A program made the position numbers and the translations under genes. From NCBI RefSeq assembly GCF_026151205.1, contig NC_087078.1:9936675-10000674 (forward strand): a DNA stretch of 64,000 bases, in the 5' to 3' direction. Of the stretch, positions 55,426 through 64,000 are shown in pieces. The stretch comes from Bolinopsis microptera (taxonomy: Eukaryota; Ctenophora; Tentaculata; Lobata; Bolinopsidae). The notes under the pieces are model-generated. The model saw only the letters and a list, made by a program, of their open reading frames with translations, was not told the DNA's origin and ran no database searches. Position 1 is the first letter of the stretch, and each line of letters opens with the position of its first letter.

Positions 55426-58400
55426 AACATTTTTAATTACCACGTTCTGATATAATACTGGGTCAGTATTATGATGTAAACTTCACCTCACAATGCTCAA
55501 TGCTGTGTTATGATGTAAACACGACAGGTGCGCTTGCCAGCATGTCAATAACAGTGAACTCGTGCTCTCTGACAAGTAATAAGTATAAGTAAAGGTATAC
55601 AAAGTGCCTGGTACTAGCAGTGATAATTGTACTGACGTCTAGACATTAACTATGAGACGCAGCAGCAGCAGGAGGAGAACTAGATAGAGGAGGGGAACTA
55701 GCGGTGAAACTTGCATTGTTACAGAGAAGTGAGCAGCAGTAAGTGCAGAAGTAGAGATGAGACCTGTATTACAGGGGAGTTGAGACCTGTATTACAGGGG
55801 AGTTGAGACCTGTATTACTGTGGAGTTGATTACACAGGAGCTGTAATTGTGTGGACGCTGAGACATGTTGAATGGAAACTTAGCAACGGAAACTTTTATA
55901 CATGGAGTTATAATATTGAAAGAATATTGCTTGTATATGTACTGACTGCTGAGTGAATTAAACTGAGAACAAGAGACGAACCTATTGTGTTCATCTCTGT
56001 AATTTACAGAGAAGATGTAACGAAATTCTAAGACTGAACAGAAGCTAAGCAGCGACGTATTGAATAGAAAGTTAGAACCGATAACTTTTCTATATTAAGA
56101 GGCAGTTTTCTATGTGTAGTTAAAACATGGCAAGAAGTTGGCATATCATGGTGTATGCTCTCATATTATAATCTACATATTACAAGTTGCTGAATGAGTT
56201 AAACCGCACACAATCGCACCGCGTGTTTTAAAAGTGCTCGTGACGCAATATCTTCAAAGATAACTTTATCTGTCACTATCCAGCAGAACTCTCCAGACTA
56301 GGAGACCAAAAGTAACTTTTGTCTATCCAATCATGCCGACTTTAGTAACATCTGTGCGGCGGCCCCTCCCTCTCTATGATTAATATGACCGTACAAGTGC
56401 AGGTAACAACTTGATGCGTGTAGTCTGGCACATGCAGTCTAATTTTAATATTGGTCTGCAACCAGAGAAGTATGGTAATTGGAAGAATGCCAACTGAGTC
56501 CCTGTACAGTGTTGTTGAATGAGATAGTGTACATGTGCCCTATTTCTAGGGCCTAATAGAATGAAGAGTGCGAAGATAACTTCATCCAACAACCGTGTTC
56601 CTATCTGTGTGCCTAACTGGTTCTTGTTCTCACCCTGTAAGACTCCTCTCAGAAATTTAATTTGCGGCTTTGTCTAATGATATTGAGTCAAAATGAGGAA
56701 ACAGAGGTACAATCTAACTCCAAGCGCGAAATGGGTGCAATTTCAGCACTATATGAACACTTTGAGTGCATGAGTAAATTCTGCCCATACTTATACTTCG
56801 GGAATTCCACCAGCTAGTGCTCTGTGCTACATAACCACTACAATTATTAAGGTAATACAATCAGGATTTCCTCATTTTATTCCCAGACACGGTTTCTCGA
56901 TCATTTAAGCAAGTGGGCCGTCATAAACCCAATTGAGTCCTTGCCTCAGTTTTTGATCGAATATTGAGCACAATCACATGACCAGGACAAGCTGTGTGAA
57001 CAATAAGTGCGAATTGAATGGAATTTTTTCTTGCCCTGAGCTTGTATATTCCTGGAATCGCATGGGTTCTTTTGATCTTTGGAAGGCTGGATGGTATTAT
57101 AAAACGACAGATGGCAGAGTGACGCATGTAGGCCCAGTAACTACAGTCTACCATAATAATGTTAACATATCCAACATGTTAAGATGCTATCATGCGTCCG
57201 ATTTGGAGATTCTTTCAGGTCTATGAGAGACACAAGGGAGGTTGGAGGCTAGAAGGGGGAATTGTGATATTCCATGCTTAATCAGGAATTGTTTTTGATG
57301 TGGCAAGAAGCACTGATCAAAAGCTTGGTATGGCTTTATTGCTGAGTAAACTCTGCGGAAAACAATCTAAGCTAGAACGATCATCGAGGCGGCTTTTAAT
57401 AAATCAGGTTATTTGCTGAAAAGTCTCTAGACAAAGCCGATCTCTTGGATTAGAGGAGATTGCTAAGTATTTTGTCATTTAGTTACGTCTGTTATCGAAT
57501 ATGGAATAGCACAGTAAGGGTGTTGAGCTAAAATATTCTCTAATTTTCGGCAATCCGAATATCAAAGAAAATGAGACAATTTCAAAAAATCACGAACGAG
57601 ATATGCAAAGTGCAAACGCGGCATATATCAGAAATAGTTTTTAGAGGAAACGAGTGGTGAAAAGTCTGAAACAGAAGAGTCAAGGGCATTTCATTACATA
57701 AGGTTTCATTTTCATACGCCCTGATATTTCTGTCGCACAGAAAAAAAAACACAGGAATAAAAGAGTAAAACAGAGCGGCAACCCGGCTGACGCCTGTTAG
57801 ATTTAAAACATTGTCGCCTAGAAGTATACTACTGAAGATGTCGCCGATTTGCGCTAAGAATGCAGCCAATCAATACGACTGACCAACAATTAAGCTCTAG
57901 AATTTTTCTGAGAAACTTGTAAAAGTGCCACAGCCTTTCATGAAGAAGTGCTAAATTTTATGTCGCACAGAACAAGTTATCTATACAGCATGTGTGTGTG
58001 GGAGTGTAATCTAGCTAGCAAATCAACGTATTATTTGCCACATTTTTCGGTTAAACACACCCTTAGAAAGCTAATCAGATTCTTGTCTATGAAAATTAAA
58101 CTTGGTGAAGACTAAACCACGACACATACCAGTGCCACAACCATTCCGCTAACCTAAAAGCAGTTCACTAAAACCTCTTATAACGACATCCTGTTCATGT
58201 GACTAGTTGATTGGTTGGAATGGCAGTACGGTAGCGGACTAGTCACATGAGAAGAAACAGATATTATAGCTAAGCGACCTATTTATAACTTGACAAATAA
58301 TAGATTGGGAGAATTAAAGATTCGTATGTCAGCACACACGTCAGCTACACCTGTACATTAGAACAGGTATTATTTTTTGGTAATCATCACAGTTTTTCTG

Positions 58401-59100
58401 AATTTGTCGTTTGTGGATGATCTAAATTCTCGGGCACACGTGCCTCGTACGTTGTTCTACCGTCCAGGCGGGATTCAATATTCAGATAACCTAAGGCATC
58501 CTGTCCATGATAATTGCACTAAGATGACTTGAACAAAATCCGGAAAAACTCTATTTGCTCAAATAGCAGATAGCACATACCTATCGTGATAGTATAATGA
58601 TAAAAGTTACAATAATTTGGAATTTGGAACCCAGCTCGATGAAAGCTTAAGTATCTGGCTAGTCGAAATAATAGGGGATCAAAGGCTGACGAGACCGGGA
58701 ACGTGTCTGTGGTTTGAAGGCTGCCAAATTCCAACATATCTGTTTTTACCAAATCACCGTCACATTAATCTGACTAATTCCTGACATTTTAATGACATTT
58801 CAAGCTCGCCTTCACTCATAGATGTCATCCTCCCTCTCTCATTTCATCTGGGGGATGAACTTGTCAGATTTTGTCGCTCCAATTAGTATCACTTAGGAGA
58901 TTCTTCAATCTGACAACTTTAGACGTGAACTTTGTGCTAATCCCAGACGCTCCTTCCATCAAAATTACATCTTCTACTTGACAAAGTAATTATAATACCA
59001 TGACATTTGTCTCTAGAAGATGGAACTTTTGTCTAAATAACCGGGAAATACAGGCCGGGAAATGAAGATAGTTCACTTGGAGACTGGCACGGCAGTTACA
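55426..59100. other. 3.7 kb without a recognised gene
   Basis: AT-rich. A 23-bp unit (GAGACCTGTATTACAGGGGA) is repeated three times at 55761-55827. Open frames are short; a minus-strand hydrophobic frame at 57582-57869 has no match I know. No RNA gene recognised. Confidence 0.35.
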
Positions 59101-60058
59101 GTGCATTATAAACCCCTCCGGGATAGAATAAGATTCTGATAATCCCGGCTCCCGCTAAATACATTCTGATAATCCCGGCTCCCGCTGTTAGTTTTTTCCC
59201 GCTGAATAAATAACCCCGGCACAGCTTTTATAATCCCGCCCCGCTAATTTGGCTCAACAAGATTTGTTTTGTTTTGACATTCCATGAGAATTTCAACCGC
59301 GTACTGTCACGTGTTTTGATGACGTGTATCACGTGACTAACTACTACGACGCGCATTGGTAAAAAATGTCACGTGACCTATGGCTTAACGTAAGAACTAT
59401 AAATACACTCGATCTACGTATCGGTCTAATTGCAGGCGCTGGCAAAACTCCAGCACACTGCTTACATTACTTAAACTCTTACATTAATTGGACCAGTTCC
59501 AAAACTTGTCTCGACGGTTACATTTGATTTTGTCCGGTTCGGTTAATTTTGTCGTGTTTGATATAAGCCATGTATTATAGTCGTCTACTTTGATAAACTT
59601 CATGACACGATATCATTATTAGCTTTTATCGCTTGCCAGGCTTAACTCGACGCCCCTTATCGATATTCATTCAACGTTCTGACTGAGGAATAATGTTTAG
59701 ATATAACGCCAATTTCAAAAGTCATAGTACCTTAGTTGTATTTATTTGGTAGTCCCCAATTCCATTTCATATTTTCCATAATGATCTCATATAGCTATAT
59801 TTAAGAGTAGAATGTCAAATTTGTTGGTCCTAGCACTAACCCGGAGGGGTTTATAACACATAACACCGGCACGCTTAAGTTATATTAAAATAACCCCTCG
59901 TGCTAAAGCACTTCGGGGTTATTTTCATAATAATCCCTCGTGCTTCGCACTCGAAATTATTATAAACTTTTCCCGCGCGTCGCGGGAAAAATTGAAATAT
60001 AATCCCTGCGCATGCCGGGGTTATGTGTGTTATAATACAATGTTAACCAGTGTTAGTG
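59101..60058. repeat. complex foldback region with GC-rich hairpins
   Basis: TTATAAACCCCTCCGGG at about 59106-59122 is inverted at about 59838-59855. A second inverted pair (GCACTAAC and GTTAGTGC, near 59830 and 60050) encloses several short hairpins: CCTCGTGCTAAAGCACTTCGG, CCCGCGCGTCGCGGG, and CTCGTGCTTCGCACTCGA. A direct repeat ATTCTGATAATCCCGGCTCC occurs twice at 59131-59185. It is probably one or two nested foldback elements. Confidence 0.55.
59305..59410 (+). promoter_or_regulatory. possible promoter: E-box cluster plus TATA box
   Basis: Three GTCACGTG/ATCACGTGAC-type E-boxes (about 59307, 59329, 59370) and a GATGACGTG half-CRE precede ACTATAAATACAC at about 59396-59408. The order and spacing fit a core promoter. 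However, no open frame follows, so it may drive a transposable or noncoding transcript or be chance. Confidence 0.25.
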
Positions 60059-62188
60059 CAAATGATAGCTTCATTAAACTAGGTCTGCATTGCTTTTAGC
60101 CCTGTGTTACTAATCAAACTTACAAAATTAAGACTTCAGAAGGAAGGTTGTTAAGTGTCTGATGGAGGAAAAAGGCGGCGTTTTGTCGTTCTTGGAGTAA
60201 GAGGAATTGTCGATGGGTAGGAATTTTTCTTTAAATTAAACTAATAAAAATAAAGCCGAATAGTTTTACAAAGTTGGCTGGCTGTTAAACAAGAATACCG
60301 CGATAACCCAAGTTCTATAACCCAAGTTCGGGGCTATACGGAAAACGATCTAGACTTTTTTAAACAAATACAATTCAGAGCTATACGGCAAACAAATCTA
60401 CTCTTAGTATATGTACATGCCCAGAAGTAACTATACTCACACGTAACCGTTTAATAAGATACATTTTCAGGAAATCTTAGATTGACCCATATCGATATTC
60501 TCTGAAATTTGTAAGCAATTCTGATACGAATTACGTGAGTTATTAAAGGGTTGCGTGTGGTAGTTACTTCTGGCCACCCTGTATATTGTATATGGATAAA
60601 CAAGACCTGCTTTAGCCAGATGAACGGTCCACAGCAGAGTAATGAGTAATCAGGATGGCCCGGTACCCAAAATCCTAATTAACTAGCAAGAAGGTAACTC
60701 CTTCGTATCTACTCTAAGTGTTAGATTGAAGGTTTCAAGACACAAAGGCTAATTGTTTGTTGAATGTCTTGGTCACAAAGGTAGAAATATGGCTCTGATT
60801 CTAACAACCTGCCCCTTTATCACATTGGAAATGACTTTTAAGGGACGAGATCGTATCATGCTTCACAGTAAATTTGGATCAAATTCATAAACTGTTCACA
60901 AAACGTTTATATTACACTGTATATACCTCAAGAGAAACGCCGTCTTAGGACGCGAGGAGGATTATTACTCCTCGGACTACATTGAATCAATTCCTTCTCG
61001 AACACCCTCTATTGGTCTATAACACTCACCACCGTTATATTTTGGTTCGACACGTGGCATGACGTCATGAGGTGTGGCATTTCTAAGCATATAAAATAAA
61101 AATTGTCCAAATTAAAGGGTATACATTACCCTATCACGCCTAAAGTGGGTGCCTGCATTATTGTTACTGATTTCTTATGTAGTAGTGTTGAAAGCATTAA
61201 AAACAATTAATTCTGTTTAACACTACTTTAGAAGTAATTCCGACAAAGTCTCTACATGGACCCAGGTGACAGAAATATATCGATCAAAAATGCTTATTAT
61301 GAACTGTTGTATTTATTCAGTTATCATGACGAGAAGTGCGCAATGACGTCATGACACGTGGCATGGCGTCATAATAAGAAATGCTTATTATGACCTGCTG
61401 TATTTACTCAGTTTTCATGACGAGAAGTGCGCAAAGCTTACAAAATAAAAGCTTCCAAAATAATAGGCAAACAAATAAATAATTACCCTAATAGCGGTCG
61501 ATGGACATTTTATTGATACTCCGAAAAAAATAGCTGCTGATTTTATATGGCGAAATCCAGGCAGAATTTAAATTCAAGTCTGTATTTGCAGATGGTCCAA
61601 CAAATTTTCAGCTCAATGAATTTATAAGGCCTTTTACCTTTATCAAACTAACAATGCAATATCAGGCTGCACTGCTACTCGCGAAGTGAAGCAGTGCAAC
61701 AACTTGCAAGGTAATAAAATAACTTTTTAAACACCGAAGTTCAGCTATTCACATGGGACTGGTATTCGAAATATAGGGTGAGGCCGTAAACATGTTCAGC
61801 TGCCGTGGGACTCATTCCAAAGTTAACAAAGTAACAAAATTATTTACAACACAACACGGACAATTATAAGGCCAAAGTTGAATAATTTTATGGAGCATTA
61901 ATCGAGCCAATGGCGAACTTAGGTATAATATTATTTAACATTGTTATATTTTGATTAGTTATATTCTTGGGTAGATTATGATAATTATGATAATGCGATG
62001 ATAAGAACCATTGTGATTATCTGAAACATGACGGGTCAATCATAGAAATCTTTTACTGAGTAAAATATGGCGATTAGAATACCAATAACGAAAAAAATAT
62101 TAAATAATGGTCGTGATTTATGTGTCATAATGGATCCTGAGTCCCGACTTATATTTGATTAGCTAATATTTTGACAGATTACGTTAAC
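60059..62188. other. 2.1 kb without a recognised gene
   Basis: AT-rich. An ~88-bp direct duplication (AATGCTTATTATGA...GACGAGAAGTGCGCAA) lies at about 61289-61436. CACGTGGCATGACGTCATGA-like CRE/E-box words sit at 61050-61072 and 61340-61370. No coding potential recognised. Confidence 0.4.
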
Positions 62189-62192
62189 TAGC

Positions 62193-62509
62193 AGGAACCC
62201 GTCTAACCCTAAAGTGGTGTCAAGACTCAAGAGACTAAAATAATTATTACCTATTTAATTCGTGTTTTTGACACCACTTGGGGGTCCAAATTTTGGGCTC
62301 TAAAACTCCTATTTCTTGGCCAATTTTTTATTTTTTCATGCTGATTTGAATGCCATTAAAGCATTTGACCCAGTCAAAAAAGTTTCAGTTGTATATCTTT
62401 TACGGTTTTTGCGGAAAGTCGTGTTAAAGTTGATGCCGTGGTGTCAGTAAAATGGCACGGATAAATAAATATATATATATCGTCTCGCTTTATATATAGT
62501 AAGATGTAA
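62193..62509 (+). repeat. dispersed repeat, copy 2
   Basis: Same family and orientation as 28676-28949, about 90-95 % identical by eye. This copy keeps a ~50-bp segment (TCGTGTTAAAGTTGATGCCG onward) missing from copy 1. No coding capacity. Confidence 0.8.
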
Positions 62510-62627
62510 TAAGAAGTGTTGTGAAACACTTTCAGATATCGAATTGAAAGTGTTTGGTGTTAATTTTAGAAACAGGACAAGGAAGACTTGGAGTGGTCGA
62601 TCATAAGAATAACTAACTAGATAAATT

Positions 62628-62684
62628 GTATATTTAGTAACACTGATAACAATTTGAAATTGTTATCAGTGTTACTAAATATAC
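62628..62684. repeat. perfect 57-bp palindrome
   Basis: Two 28-bp arms (from GTATATTTAGTAACACTGAT inward) are exact reverse complements around a single central G at 62656. No flanking duplication was noticed. Confidence 0.92.
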
Positions 62685-64000
62685 CAATGAACATGTATCT
62701 TAAGTCAGGGCTTATGTGACAATTTCAGATAAGTCTGAGCTTCTGTGTTAAAAGCAAATCTTACTGGAATCACGAACTTTCCTTGTATCAATTAGGCTCA
62801 TCAAAAAGTATCGATCAGAGGTCACAGCGTATCACGTATGAGCCATTTTCAGCAGAAATCCCGAACTAGACAAATGGCAATTAGCCCTATCAAAAACATC
62901 TATCGAAGGTCAGGTCTTTTGACTCATCCGACCCCCGGTCAGCACCCGACCGGGAGTCAGATCCTGGGTGGCGCTGGGGATTTTACTTTTCTATTCAAAA
63001 GTGTGTATGTAAATTTGTTGGTCCGGGTCGTGGCTGGCTCCAGACGGTCTCTGCTTATATTTGGGAACCCAAAAGTGCGACTAAACACCAATATATCTTA
63101 TCTTTAAGTGTCAACCCACTAATATATGGGTTCGTAGTATAAACGCAGATTGATGACTCAGGTTGGTCTAAAATCATAAGAGTAGTAATTAGTATGAAGG
63201 TATCTGGTATTGGCACCTTGCCAATGTTGGCACCTTGCCAATGGCTAATTGATACACGGTCTTCTTTTGTGGACGGTGGTGGCCAGATAAGTTTATAGAT
63301 TCCAATAAAATTGAGGGTGAATTCTGCATTATTTCTGTGAGAAAGGTTGCGGGACGAACGACCTAAAGACAGCTACATACCAGAGAGTTCACTCTGGCCA
63401 CTTACTTGGGAGTTCATCTTGACGTGCTAACATTCCTGTGCTAAATTTCCTTACTTTACGATTACAAAAACACGCAAAACAAAATCCTTGGTGTATCACT
63501 TAAATATTTCCAGTACCCCCTCCAGTTTCCTAATTGATTGCGTGAAGTCCGTACTTCATAGCAACTTCTTGGCGCTATATTTGGAAAGATTTGTAAATTT
63601 GAAAGTTGCTCAGTCTTTGCTAGTGCGAAAAGATAAAACTAACACTGCTATTAAATCAACAAATCTGAAACCAAACTCGCATCTTCTAAAACTAATTCTT
63701 TGTGCATTCCACAACGCGAACTTGCCTTATGGCTTATTCTGCGCGGTCAATTTTGTTTGTCATGTTATTGTGCCACCTGATTGTGGTATGCAAGTTTAAA
63801 CTAAAGAAGATTGTAATCTAAGAATCCATCTAACAAGTCCGCACCGTGGATTGAACTTACTGATCTGTACCGAGACACATTTTATTATGTAAATATGACT
63901 CAGTACGTTTATACGACTGTTTATTGAAACTAACAGGTTATTTGGAAATTAACTGCAAAAAACGTGTTATAACAATATGTAAATACCGATGGCATATTCT
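62685..64000. other. window end without a recognised gene
   Basis: AT-rich, with two short open frames on the plus strand (about 62838-63107 and 63488-63799). Neither resembles a known protein or is flanked by a coherent exon series. A small tandem duplication TTGGCACCTTGCCAATG is at 63210-63242. Confidence 0.35.

Overview
This window is nuclear DNA from an invertebrate animal. Its genes are split by GT-AG introns of about 70 bp to more than 10 kb. Two genes are recognisable by exon-by-exon similarity to animal proteins: ARMC9 (ciliary LisH/armadillo protein) and WDR13 (WD40 protein). There is also a rhodopsin-like GPCR and several animal-type retroelements. The DNA is AT-rich, full of minisatellites and poly-G/C runs, and carries many small inverted-repeat transposons. 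I cannot name the species. A non-vertebrate, perhaps cnidarian or other early-branching or marine animal, is an inference only.

Layout. 1-3.1 kb: 5' flank with a hAT-like mini-element, then a C2H2 zinc-finger gene on the + strand (five or more introns, four fingers). 4.2-10.7 kb: ARMC9 on the + strand, 14 exons assembled here, about 720 residues. 11.5-29.3 kb: the first eight exons of WDR13 on the + strand, reaching the early WD40 repeats. Its introns are swollen by minisatellites, by a TTAA-flanked 810-bp foldback element, by an ORF1-only LINE copy, and by a nest of two intact-looking retroelements in intron 7. That nest is a CR1/L2-type LINE with two long ORFs sitting inside a Penelope-like element (RT plus GIY-YIG). 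The WDR13 exons that should follow 29311 were not found. 30.7-32.2 kb: a two-exon GPCR on the - strand. 32.8-33.2 kb: a tRNA-derived SINE on the - strand. From 33.2 kb to the end no gene could be supported. That half holds satellites, foldback elements, dispersed repeats, one hAT element with a perfect 8-bp target duplication, and CRE/E-box-containing repeats.

Two observations stand out. First, ORF1 of the LINE at about 19.5-25.0 kb encodes an AlkB-type 2-oxoglutarate/Fe(II) dioxygenase domain with all signature residues visible, followed by an SGNH-esterase domain. SGNH domains are known in CR1-type ORF1 proteins; an AlkB domain there is, as far as I know, unusual. Second, nearly every expanded intron carries a tandem repeat that begins at or ends on a splice site, and whose unit often resembles a splice donor (AG|GTAACT, CAG|GTAAC, TGTAAGTA). 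The ARMC9 and WDR13 introns therefore contain tens of decoy donors, and in one case the functional acceptor itself lies inside the repeat.
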